Part shown: positions 9,601-17,508 of the stretch, in pieces | Position numbering within the stretch: the stretch's first letter is position 1 | How the letters are laid out: each line of letters starts with the position of its first letter | Source of the DNA: Bacillota bacterium | Lineage (GTDB): Bacteria; Bacillota; Clostridia; Lachnospirales; Lachnospiraceae | DNA: 64,000 nucleotides | Direction of reading: 5' to 3' | NCBI GenBank assembly: GCA_023392535.1 | Contig: JAEVYY010000002.1 | Location: 1 to 64,000, forward strand | Position numbers and translations under genes: made by a program | The notes under the pieces: model-generated | The model's input: the letters and a program-made list of their open reading frames with translations, nothing else | Told to the model about the DNA's origin: nothing | The model's database searches: none

Positions 9601-10481
9601 TATGCTTCAACCTCCTTATTTTTCGTTACTTTTAGCTGCACTGCAGTAACAATAAGAACAAATATGACAAATACCAAAGATTTTGCTGTTGCTAATCCAT
9701 ATCTACTATTTGCAAAAGCTTCTTTATAGATATTATAAGCCACCGTAATCGTAGAATTTGCTGGTCCTCCTTTTGTAAATACCATGATTACATCAAACAA
9801 TTTAAACGCAAATGTCAATGACATTAACATGCAAATAGAGATTGCAGGCATGATCATAGGAATTGTAATCTTTCCAAGAACCTGAATGGAATTGGCTCCG
9901 TCTATTTTTGCTGCTTCAATTAACTCCTTTGGAACAGCAATAATTCCAGCAATGTAGTTGACCATATAGAATCCGACATTCTGCCAAACGGTCATAATAA
10001 CGACCACATAAAAGGCAAGTTTTGATGTTCCCAGCCAACTCCAATCAAAAAATTCCCATCCTGTCAGATGATAGAGTGCTTCAAATCCTGGACCAAATAT
10101 AAATTTCCATATTAGGCTAATAGCAGTCAGGCTAATAATACATGGTATATAGTAAAAAGCTCTCCCGATACTGGAAGACTTTTTTTCTTTCGACATTACG
10201 AGTGCCACACTCAAAGAAATTATATTTACGATTACTACATAAAACACTGCAAATTTAAGTGTAAAAATAGCACCTCTCCAAAATAGACTATCGTTCGTAA
10301 AAATAGTCTTAAAATTTTGTAGACCAACAAATTTCATTCCTTGCCCAATTCCATTCCAATCATAAAAGGAATAGTATAGATTCATAAGGAACGGAATATC
10401 AGTAGCAAAAACGACAAATGCTAACGCTGGAAAAACAAAAAGTACAAATACAAAGTATTTACTAATATTATTCTTTTTCAA
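9600..10481 (-). CDS. Carbohydrate ABC transporter permease, MalF type
   Basis: 293 residues with six predicted membrane helices and the EAA docking loop (ELIEAAKIDGANSIQVLGKITIP, about residues 185-210). N-terminal motif FVFPALAFVVF and a YSFYDWNG stretch are typical of CUT1 MalF/UgpA-type permeases. It is the first of two coupled permease genes and follows the binding-lipoprotein gene after a strong intercistronic hairpin. It imports a mono- or oligosaccharide; specificity lies with the binding protein. Confidence 0.9.
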   Translation of the reverse strand: MKKNNISKYFVFVLFVFPALAFVVFATDIPFLMNLYYSFYDWNGIGQGMKFVGLQNFKTIFTNDSLFWRGAIFTLKFAVFYVVIVNIISLSVALVMSKEKKSSSIGRAFYYIPCIISLTAISLIWKFIFGPGFEALYHLTGWEFFDWSWLGTSKLAFYVVVIMTVWQNVGFYMVNYIAGIIAVPKELIEAAKIDGANSIQVLGKITIPMIMPAISICMLMSLTFAFKLFDVIMVFTKGGPANSTITVAYNIYKEAFANSRYGLATAKSLVFVIFVLIVTAVQLKVTKNKEVEA

Positions 10482-10506
10482 TAGGTTTCCCCCCTGTTGT
10501 ATTTTT

Positions 10507-10545
10507 AGAAAATGCCTTATAGATAGAATTTATAAGGCATTTTCT
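10507..10545 (-). terminator. Intercistronic hairpin between binding-protein and permease genes
   Basis: Perfect 15-bp stem, AGAAAATGCCTTATA (10507-10521) with its complement at 10531-10545, and a 9-nt loop. On the minus strand it follows the binding-protein stop codon and has AAAAATAC rather than a long U tract after it. It probably protects or partly terminates the transcript so that binding protein exceeds permease. Confidence 0.65.
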
Positions 10546-10585
10546 TTCTTCATGCCATTCTATTGTTTCCTATTTATAAAATGTA

Positions 10586-11875
10586 CTAGTCTGCACACCA
10601 GAAATTTTGCAGCTCTGTCGTGACCTCATCTGCCGATACATCACCAGTCATATATGCTTGTAGAAGTGGGCCGATTAAATCGGTATACCCTGTTGGCGCA
10701 ATTGTATGAATCCAACCATCCGTCTTTTGTTCTGAAATATATATCTTAGCATCATTTGCTAATGCTCCTTTGACCTCTCTGTCCGTCTTTGCTCCGGAAA
10801 CAGCACCGACACCCTCACACATCCAATATAATCCCATATCGGAAGATAATATGTATTCACAATAATCTTTTGCCAAATCAAGGTGTTCCGAATTTTTGTT
10901 TACAATATAAGTCCAATTGCAAGATGATAATAATGTAGTATCTTCTTCATTGTCTCCTACCGGAAACGGTAGAAATGCTAAATTAGCATCCGGATTAAAT
11001 TTGTCAAGAGTGGATTGGCACCAGTCTCCCATATGAATCATTGCGGCTTCTCCATTTGCAAGCACATTTTCACTTGTCTCCCAATCAACTTCGAGCGGTT
11101 TATTTGGACCGTATTTAACAGCTAGATCAAGAAAGCGAAATAAATTAGGAAAGTTCTTCATATCTGTAAACTTTATTTCTCCATTTTTAACTTTTTCTAC
11201 CAACGTTTTCTCATCCATACTCTTATCGATCATAAAATGTGTCGTAAGCTGCCCAAGAACCCAAAGTTCTTTTGCTGGAAGTGCAAAGGCGGTAATACCT
11301 GCATCGTTTAACTTAATACATGCCTCTTCCAAGTCATCCATTGTAGTCGGAAGTTCTGTAATTCCTGCTTTTTCAAAAAGATCTTTATTGTAGATCAGTC
11401 CCATATTTTCATAAGTCCATGGCAATGACATTACATTTCCTGCATCATCACGCCCAGTATCGATAGCATCTTTATTAAATTTATCCAGTATCTGTGTATC
11501 ATTTGACCAATCATATGCATATTCGTAATATTCTTTTGCAGAAGTACCAGATTCAACATCAAACACATCCGGAAAATCTCCAGCATTCATTCTGGATTGT
11601 AAGATCGCATTTGAGTCATTTGCCACATGTTGCACTTCAATTTTAACTCCTGGATGCTCTTCCTCATATTTAGCAACCATTTCGGCATACTCATCTAGCC
11701 CATATGCATGAGAATCAAAAACTTTTAGTGTAATGGTATCCTCTTTTTCAGGATTTTCTACCGCCCCCTCTTCTGTTGTCTGTTTGCCTAAAGTATCTGT
11801 ATCTTTCCTTCCGCACCCCGCCAAAGTAATAATAACCATTGCCAATACAAGAACTTTAAAAATCTCTTTTTTCAT
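10586..11875 (-). CDS. ABC transporter sugar-binding lipoprotein (CUT1 type)
   Basis: 429 residues. A lipoprotein signal with lipobox LAGC places the acylated Cys at 21, followed by an acidic linker and a type-2 periplasmic binding fold (ITLKVFDSHAYGLDEYAEMV...; FPDVFDVES near residue 98; AAMIHMGDW near 277). It captures a carbohydrate outside the membrane and delivers it to the two permeases encoded downstream. It is preceded by a Gfo/Idh/MocA gene 26 bp upstream and is in the operon divergent from the ROK regulator. The sugar cannot be assigned. Confidence 0.9.
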   Translation of the reverse strand: MKKEIFKVLVLAMVIITLAGCGRKDTDTLGKQTTEEGAVENPEKEDTITLKVFDSHAYGLDEYAEMVAKYEEEHPGVKIEVQHVANDSNAILQSRMNAGDFPDVFDVESGTSAKEYYEYAYDWSNDTQILDKFNKDAIDTGRDDAGNVMSLPWTYENMGLIYNKDLFEKAGITELPTTMDDLEEACIKLNDAGITAFALPAKELWVLGQLTTHFMIDKSMDEKTLVEKVKNGEIKFTDMKNFPNLFRFLDLAVKYGPNKPLEVDWETSENVLANGEAAMIHMGDWCQSTLDKFNPDANLAFLPFPVGDNEEDTTLLSSCNWTYIVNKNSEHLDLAKDYCEYILSSDMGLYWMCEGVGAVSGAKTDREVKGALANDAKIYISEQKTDGWIHTIAPTGYTDLIGPLLQAYMTGDVSADEVTTELQNFWCAD

Positions 11876-11901
11876 CTTTTGTATCCTCCCTTTATGGATT
11901 G

Positions 11902-12930
11902 TCAGTTTTCTAAATATTTTTTTGCTTCGTTAAATTCTTCCATTGCTAACTGTACTGATTTCACCCCCTCCTCTAATGGTGCTATCATATTTCTATTTCC
12001 TTCTATCAAACATTCTATAAAATATTTGATTTCTGCATAATAAGGTCCCAAATCCGATATATTTATACCGGCAGAAAAAGTACTCGTTTCAAATTCTTTT
12101 AGTAATGGAAATTGAGGATTTAAAATTTTTCCATTCTTTTGATATACGGTAAGCGATGGTTTTCTTCTAGAATTAAAAATAATGGTTGCTTCTTCAAAGA
12201 CTGCCCTAAAGCTTGCTTCAAATGCAAGCGTTGTAGAAACATCCCAAAGTGCCTCAGCAGTTGCAAAAAAACCTTCAAATTGATATTGTGCTATTACTTG
12301 ATTTATCGTACCTGAGCTTGCTCTGGCTGCCACAACATGAAATGTTTCAGGTTCGCCTGCCATATAACGCAAAAAGTCAAGATCATGAATATGTAGATCC
12401 AGAATGACGGATCCGCTCTTTTCCTCATCATGATACCAATTCTCAAACCCCCATGTTGCATCACCACTAAGCCTTTGTAACACAATGCTTTTTAGATTCC
12501 CAAATTGTTTCTCATCATATATTTGCTTAAGATATTGGTACTCTGGAAAACATCTGACCACTTGTCCTACCATAACGTTTACACCTGTTTTGTTTTTCGT
12601 ATCCAAAAGCATTTTGCACTCATCCTCTGTTAAGCAGACCGGTTTTTCCACAAACACATGCATGCCCATTTCCATGGCAGCCACTGCATGTTCCGCATGT
12701 AAATAGCTAGGTAGACAGATATGAACAAGATCCAATTTTTCTTCCTTTATTAAATTCATACCAAATTCATATTTTTTAGCATTCGGCCATATTTTTGAAG
12801 CTTTTTCTAAAAATTCATTTCTACAGTCTGCAAGTGCAACAACTTCTATCTCATATTGTGAGGATAATGCCTTTAGCGAAAGGCTGTGTGTAGTTCCCAT
12901 TCCCCCGCATCCAATTATACCTATTCTCAT
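11902..12930 (-). CDS. Gfo/Idh/MocA family oxidoreductase, first gene of the ABC sugar operon
   Basis: 342 residues: Rossmann dinucleotide site IGIIGCGGMGTTH at the N terminus, EKP motif at residues 95-97, and a C-terminal substrate domain with the D-x3-H segment SVILDLHIHDLDF. It resembles inositol 2-dehydrogenase-like enzymes but could act on any related polyol or sugar. It is the promoter-proximal gene of the 12930-6838 operon. Its start faces the divergent ROK regulator across 278 bp, so ROK control of the operon is the simplest reading. Substrate unproven. Confidence 0.88.
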   Translation of the reverse strand: MRIGIIGCGGMGTTHSLSLKALSSQYEIEVVALADCRNEFLEKASKIWPNAKKYEFGMNLIKEEKLDLVHICLPSYLHAEHAVAAMEMGMHVFVEKPVCLTEDECKMLLDTKNKTGVNVMVGQVVRCFPEYQYLKQIYDEKQFGNLKSIVLQRLSGDATWGFENWYHDEEKSGSVILDLHIHDLDFLRYMAGEPETFHVVAARASSGTINQVIAQYQFEGFFATAEALWDVSTTLAFEASFRAVFEEATIIFNSRRKPSLTVYQKNGKILNPQFPLLKEFETSTFSAGINISDLGPYYAEIKYFIECLIEGNRNMIAPLEEGVKSVQLAMEEFNEAKKYLEN

Positions 12931-13100
12931 TTCATATCTCCTTTATATTAGTTTGTTCAGTGGATTTACTAATTGGTCAAAAAAATAAATCAAATGATTT
13001 TACTTTAGAGTTATACTAACATACGACTCAAAATACGTCAATAACTTTTGTGCCATTTGTATATTTATCTATTATTTTATAAACTTTATTGATCCTTTTC

Positions 13101-13134
13101 AACAATCTTGTTCTGCAAGTTAGAAAAGATTGTT
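13101..13134. promoter_or_regulatory. Inverted repeat, possible ROK-regulator operator
   Basis: AACAATCTT (13101-13109) and AAGATTGTT (13126-13134) are exact complements. The right arm overlaps the -35 hexamer of the ROK promoter, so a bound repressor would block it. Assignment to the ROK protein is inference. Confidence 0.4.
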
Positions 13135-13158
13135 TTACTTAAGTTCCTATGATATGAT
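13130..13158 (+). promoter_or_regulatory. Sigma-A type promoter of the ROK regulator gene
   Basis: TTGTTT (13130-13135), a 17-bp spacer and TATGAT (13153-13158), about 50 bp upstream of the start codon. The AAGGAG ribosome binding site follows at about 13196. Confidence 0.5.
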
Positions 13159-13208
13159 TAGGATGTCTTTTAGTACAATGACTTAAAAAAAGATTAAGGA
13201 GCACTTAC

Positions 13209-14414
13209 ATGGAACTAGTGAATCAACAGTTCATTAAAAACGAAAATATGAAGTTACTCTATAATGCTATCTATGATAACAGCGGTATTTCACGCGCACA
13301 ACTAGCACAGCAGGCACGACTTAGTAAGACCACCGTATCAACTTTAATAGACGAATTAATAACCAGAGATTTTATCTATGATTCCGGTGCTAATGATACT
13401 ACAAGTGTTGGAAGAAAACCGAACAGCCTTCATGTCAAAGCTGAAAGTTACTACATTATAGTAATTAGCTGGATCGAACATTATGTGAATGCCTATCTAA
13501 TTGATATAACAGGTGCTACCACATACGACAGGCACTTGCGCTTAAGTGGAGACGATACCTACATCACGCTATCCAGAAAATATGTAGATGAATCCATTTT
13601 GACAATAGTACCCCGTAACAAAATTTTAGGTATCTGTGTTGTTGTATCAGCTATGATCGACCGTAATGCAAACGAAATTTATTCCACTACTGTCAGTCTT
13701 CAAGAGTCAGGATGTAAGAATCTAATTGATACACTGAGGTCTACCTTCACCGATTTTCCGGTAGCTCTGCTTGGTGATACTCCTTGTTTTGCCTATGCAG
13801 AAAAAACATATGCACATATAGCAGAACCTGATTTTGCTTTAATCAATTTCGATCGGGGAATTGGCGCCACTATCTTTAACGGCGGTAAAATGATAGGTAA
13901 AGCAGATAATGCTTCTACTCAATTCGGTCACTACTCTATTAATCCACATGGTGATTTGTGTACCTGCGGTAATCGTGGCTGTCTTGAGGCTGTCTGGGGA
14001 GAACATGCCCTTAAGAAAAGAGTTTCTGAGGCTGGTACGAGTCCAGCACTTAACCGGTTACCTGCGATTACATTCTCATCTTTGGGCAGTGCTGCTCTCT
14101 ATGGAGATGTGATTTCTCAAAAGGTGATTGTAGCGATGGCAGAATCCTTTTCCTATGCATTAGCCAATTTAATATCTATCGTGAATCCAAAATTAATCAT
14201 ACTGGGAGGTAAAAGCACCTGTCTGGGTGATTTATTTTTAGAAAGTTTAAAAGAAAAGCTAAAGACTGTTGGATTGAAGAAGATGATAGATCACGTAGAA
14301 ATAAAATATTCTAAGTTAGATTCCAACGCCTATTTAAACGGCGCCATGAGATATTTCTTTGATAACTATTATGCTTTTACAGAAGGATCCAGAGATTCCT
14401 TTTTTATTGGTTAA
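13209..14414 (+). CDS. ROK family transcriptional regulator (XylR/NagC type)
   Basis: 401 residues. A winged helix-turn-helix occupies about residues 10-65 (SRAQLAQQARLSKTTVSTLIDEL), followed by a sugar-kinase-like ROK domain with the zinc motif CTCGNRGCLE near residue 255. The full HTH-plus-ROK layout and length match xylose/N-acetylglucosamine-type repressors that release DNA on sugar binding. AAGGAG precedes the start. It is divergent from the ABC-sugar/dehydrogenase operon (12930-6838), its most likely target, and probably controls itself through the inverted repeat over its promoter. The inducer is unknown. Confidence 0.9.
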   Translation: MELVNQQFIKNENMKLLYNAIYDNSGISRAQLAQQARLSKTTVSTLIDELITRDFIYDSGANDTTSVGRKPNSLHVKAESYYIIVISWIEHYVNAYLIDITGATTYDRHLRLSGDDTYITLSRKYVDESILTIVPRNKILGICVVVSAMIDRNANEIYSTTVSLQESGCKNLIDTLRSTFTDFPVALLGDTPCFAYAEKTYAHIAEPDFALINFDRGIGATIFNGGKMIGKADNASTQFGHYSINPHGDLCTCGNRGCLEAVWGEHALKKRVSEAGTSPALNRLPAITFSSLGSAALYGDVISQKVIVAMAESFSYALANLISIVNPKLIILGGKSTCLGDLFLESLKEKLKTVGLKKMIDHVEIKYSKLDSNAYLNGAMRYFFDNYYAFTEGSRDSFFIG

Positions 14415-14444
14415 TATTCAGTTTTAGTCTTTTACCTGAGTATT

Positions 14445-14687
14445 TTAATCCGGATCGATTTTCATCAGTAAAAAGATACCTCCTATGAAACCAAATAAAA
14501 TTGCCATAAAAGAAGCCAGACTTAAAGTTTCATTGAAAAACTCAATTTGTTTAAATAGTGGAATTATGAAATAACTTAGAAGCATTCCTATAGCAAACCA
14601 AAATAAAATGCTGCAGAATAACATAAATTTTGGAAATTTGAGTATAAACTTGTAAATTTTTTCAGGTTTTTTCCAATTTTTCAACAT
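14445..14687 (-). CDS. Small membrane protein of unknown function
   Basis: 80 residues. A basic N terminus (KNWKKPEKIYKF) precedes two hydrophobic helices (about residues 22-46 and 58-76), ending in an acidic tail. I do not recognise a family. The ATG at 14687 is chosen because GGGGTG lies five bases upstream; an in-frame GTG at 14699 is the alternative. It is convergent with the ROK gene, with only 30 bp between stop codons. Monocistronic as far as can be seen. Confidence 0.5.
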   Translation of the reverse strand: MLKNWKKPEKIYKFILKFPKFMLFCSILFWFAIGMLLSYFIIPLFKQIEFFNETLSLASFMAILFGFIGGIFLLMKIDPD

Positions 14688-14812
14688 ATTACACCCCACT
14701 TTCTATCATCCAAGAGAATAGTTACCCATTTACAAGTAAAGAATATCAACTTGTTTTCAAACTGCCTAGCAACACATAATCAAATTTCTGTAAAACTTAG
14801 GTAAAAATAAAA

Positions 14813-14838
14813 GAGCCATCTATTTAGGATGACTCTTC
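14813..14838 (-). terminator. Terminator-like hairpin with no upstream minus-strand gene
   Basis: AAGAGCCATC and GATGACTCTT pair with one mismatch around a 6-nt loop. Read on the minus strand, the stem is followed by TTTTATTTTT. There is no annotated minus-strand gene upstream of it, so it either ends an unseen short RNA or blocks read-out from the opposite direction. Confidence 0.4.
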
Positions 14839-14972
14839 ATTATATGCATTGAATCTAGAATTTATCTCTCTTAATTTAAAACTCATTCATTTTTTAATTA
14901 AGGCCGCCACTAAAATTCGATACATTAGGTTTTTTCTATCGTTCCTTTCTTGTATAAATATTCTGTATTTTA

Positions 14973-15001
14973 TTGACATAATCATAACCCACCATTATAA
15001 T
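14973..15001 (+). promoter_or_regulatory. Perfect consensus sigma-A promoter of the OPT operon
   Basis: TTGACA (14973-14978), exactly 17 bp, then TATAAT (14996-15001). This is an exact match to the vegetative consensus and suggests strong basal transcription of the peptide transporter operon. Confidence 0.85.
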
Positions 15002-15074
15002 TATTATTACTTTAGGTTATTACATAACTTCATTGAGGTAAAGTGATAAACTCAAAAACTTAGGAGGGTTAGAA

Positions 15075-16997
15075 ATGAACAAAGACAATGAATTTAAGCC
15101 GTATATTCCGGCGGATAAGGTGATTCCGGAATTAACGGTGACTGCGATCATACTGGGTATCGTACTTGCCGTAATATTCGGCGGAGCGAATGCATACCTT
15201 GGATTACGCGTGGGAATGACGGTATCGGCTTCCATTCCGGCAGCCGTTATTTCTATGGGGATTATTCGTGTGATCATGAAACGGGATTCCATATTAGAAA
15301 ATAATATGGTTCAAACGGTCGGATCTGCTGGTGAATCTTTAGCAGCCGGCGCAATTTTCACATTACCTGCATTATTTATGTGGGCTGCCGAAAGTGGAAA
15401 TGCCGCACCATCGCTTGCAGAGATTGCTCTGATTTCCATCGTTGGTGGATTACTTGGTGTTTTATTTATGATTCCACTTCGTGCTGCTTTAATTGTGCAG
15501 GAACATGGTACGCTTCCTTATCCAGAAGGAACAGCCTGTGCCGAAGTATTAATGGCCGGAGAAGAAGGTGGGTCAAAAGCTGGTCTTGTTTTCTCAGGTC
15601 TTGGTATTGCTGCAGTATATAAATTTATTGCAGATGGCTTTAAAATATTTCCAAGTGAAGTCGATTTTCAAATAAATAGTTATAAAGGTTCAGGAATCGG
15701 TATGGATGTACTTCCCGCACTCCTCGGAGTCGGTTATATCTGTGGACCACAGGTTTCTTCTTACCTGTTGGCTGGTGGTACTGTAGCATGGTTTGTGATA
15801 ATGCCACTCATTGTTCTATTCGGTGGAGATGCCGTTTTATATCCAGCAGATGTTTCTATTACGGAATTGTTCAACACTGCTGGTACTTGGGGCATCTGGT
15901 CAAAATACATACGTTATATCGGAGCTGGCGCTGTAGCTGCCGGTGGTATCATAAGTTTGATTAAATCTCTTCCATTAATTGTTAAGACTTTTAAAGATGC
16001 TATGAAAGTATATGGTAAAAAAGGCGGTGCTGTAGATCGTCATAACTTGGACATTTCGATGAATGTCGTAATGCTTGGTATTGGTATTATCGCAATAGCA
16101 ATGTGGTTGATACCTACGATTCCAGTGAGTCTCATTGGAGCTATCATTATTATTGTTTTTGGTTTCTTCTTTGCAACAGTGTCTTCCCGTATGGTTGGAC
16201 TTGTTGGAAGCTCCAATAATCCGGTATCCGGAATGGGTATTGCAACATTATTGATAGCTACTATCATTTTTAAAGCAACTGGAACGATTGGTATGCCAGG
16301 AATGATCGCTTCCATCGTTGTAGGTTCTGTAATCTGTATTATTGCAGCAATAGCTGGTGATACTTCACAAGATTTAAAGACAGGATACTTGGTTGGTGCG
16401 ACTCCGAAAAAGCAGCAAATTGGTGAAATGATTGGTGTTATCGCATCCGCATTGGCTATCGGAGGCGTATTATATTTACTGAATGCTGCATGGGGTTATG
16501 GTTCTGCAGAACTTCCGGCACCACAGGCTACCCTCATGAAAATGGTTGTTGAGGGTGTTATGGGTGGTAATCTGCCTTGGACTCTAGTATTTGTAGGTGT
16601 TGCGATTGCTATTGTAATAGAAATTCTACAAATTCCAGTACTACCATTTGCCGTAGGTCTATATCTTCCAATTCACCTAAGTACTCCAATGATGGTTGGT
16701 GGCGGAATCAAATGGTTCCTTGATCGCAAAAAACCTGCTGGTGAAACATCTGCACAACACAAGGAAAAATTAGAGCGCGGCATTTTATATTCCTCTGGTC
16801 TGATTGCTGGAGAAGGTATTGTGGGAATTCTGCTTGCAGTTTTTGCAATTATAAACGTTGGTGAAAAATCTCTTGGTGAATTAATGAATCTTTCCGGTTC
16901 TATTTCCCTTGGTAACTGGGGTGGATTAATTATATTCGCACTCTTGTCCTATACTTTAGTGTTGGCTTCTAAGGGTAAGAAAAAAAGCACAAATTAA
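15075..16997 (+). CDS. OPT family oligopeptide transporter
   Basis: 640 residues and roughly 15 hydrophobic segments. The N-terminal part has the typical OPT pattern (FGGANAYLGLRVGMTVSASIPAAV) and the later HGTLPYPEGTACAEVL motif near residue 140. It is a secondary, proton-coupled importer of small peptides in the cytoplasmic membrane. AGGAGGG ten bases upstream supports the start. A consensus promoter precedes it, and a PqqD-like gene and the dipeptidase gene pepD follow on the same strand, so imported peptides are probably hydrolysed by the product two genes downstream. Regulation beyond the strong promoter is not evident. Confidence 0.92.
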   Translation: MNKDNEFKPYIPADKVIPELTVTAIILGIVLAVIFGGANAYLGLRVGMTVSASIPAAVISMGIIRVIMKRDSILENNMVQTVGSAGESLAAGAIFTLPALFMWAAESGNAAPSLAEIALISIVGGLLGVLFMIPLRAALIVQEHGTLPYPEGTACAEVLMAGEEGGSKAGLVFSGLGIAAVYKFIADGFKIFPSEVDFQINSYKGSGIGMDVLPALLGVGYICGPQVSSYLLAGGTVAWFVIMPLIVLFGGDAVLYPADVSITELFNTAGTWGIWSKYIRYIGAGAVAAGGIISLIKSLPLIVKTFKDAMKVYGKKGGAVDRHNLDISMNVVMLGIGIIAIAMWLIPTIPVSLIGAIIIIVFGFFFATVSSRMVGLVGSSNNPVSGMGIATLLIATIIFKATGTIGMPGMIASIVVGSVICIIAAIAGDTSQDLKTGYLVGATPKKQQIGEMIGVIASALAIGGVLYLLNAAWGYGSAELPAPQATLMKMVVEGVMGGNLPWTLVFVGVAIAIVIEILQIPVLPFAVGLYLPIHLSTPMMVGGGIKWFLDRKKPAGETSAQHKEKLERGILYSSGLIAGEGIVGILLAVFAIINVGEKSLGELMNLSGSISLGNWGGLIIFALLSYTLVLASKGKKKSTN

Positions 16998-17037
16998 CAA
17001 TACTCTGAGTTAAAAACTACAGACTTATTAAAAATCT

Positions 17038-17069
17038 ATGTCTGCCGTCTTCGTATAAGCGGCAGACAT
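17038..17069 (+). terminator. Hairpin after the OPT gene
   Basis: ATGTCTGCCG (17038-17047) pairs with CGGCAGACAT (17060-17069) around a 12-nt loop, followed by TTATG. The weak U tract suggests partial termination between the transporter and the PqqD-like gene. Confidence 0.55.
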
Positions 17070-17128
17070 TTATGCTATCATTACTTGATGGGATATTATA
17101 AAAATAATATGTATAGATAGGAAAACAT

Positions 17129-17485
17129 ATGGCAAAAAATAAAGAAAATTATCTGGACTATATTCCAAAGCATAATTCACTCTATGAATTTTCATCTAAT
17201 CATAATGAGCGTATAGAGATAAAAGTACAGAATAAGGGGCTTTTTAATCGTATTGCACAATTACTATTCAAGCGTCCCAAATTCAGCAATATAGAGTTGG
17301 ATGAATTTGGAAGCTTTGTCTGGAAATCTATTGATGGAAAATCAAGCATCTATGAAATAGGCATCCATATAAAGGAACATTTCGGTGAAAAAGCGGAGCC
17401 GCTCTATGAAAGGCTGGCACATTTTATAAAAACATTGCATAATAATGAATTTATCGTGTATGCAAATAAAATTAACAAGAAGTAA
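17129..17485 (+). CDS. PqqD family peptide-chaperone-like protein
   Basis: 118 residues. The second half (about 50-112) matches the PqqD/RiPP-recognition fold: IELDEFGSFVWKSIDGKSSIYEI, then a helical stretch and a final NNEFI strand. PqqD proteins present precursor peptides to radical-SAM or other modifying enzymes, but no such enzyme or precursor is seen here. Similar stand-alone PqqD-like genes occur next to peptidase genes in clostridia (recollection, not checked). It lies between OPT and pepD, and the next start is 23 bp after its stop. Its role here is unknown; peptide binding is a reasonable guess. Confidence 0.7.
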   Translation: MAKNKENYLDYIPKHNSLYEFSSNHNERIEIKVQNKGLFNRIAQLLFKRPKFSNIELDEFGSFVWKSIDGKSSIYEIGIHIKEHFGEKAEPLYERLAHFIKTLHNNEFIVYANKINKK

Positions 17486-17508
17486 AAAAAAAGAAACGAG
17501 GTAATGCC

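Larger units (their letters stand above)
14700..15074. other. Intergenic region upstream of the peptide-transport operon
   Basis: This 375-bp AT-rich stretch has no credible gene. It holds a hairpin with a minus-strand T tract (14813-14838) and a perfect consensus promoter for the OPT gene (14973-15001). The transcribed leader of about 65 nt shows no riboswitch or T-box that I can recognise and ends with an AGGAGGG ribosome binding site at about 15062. Confidence 0.6.

Noticed and set aside
15020..15292. Minus-strand 90-codon frame over the OPT start
   Set aside because: Antisense shadow of the hydrophobic N terminus of a well-supported transporter.
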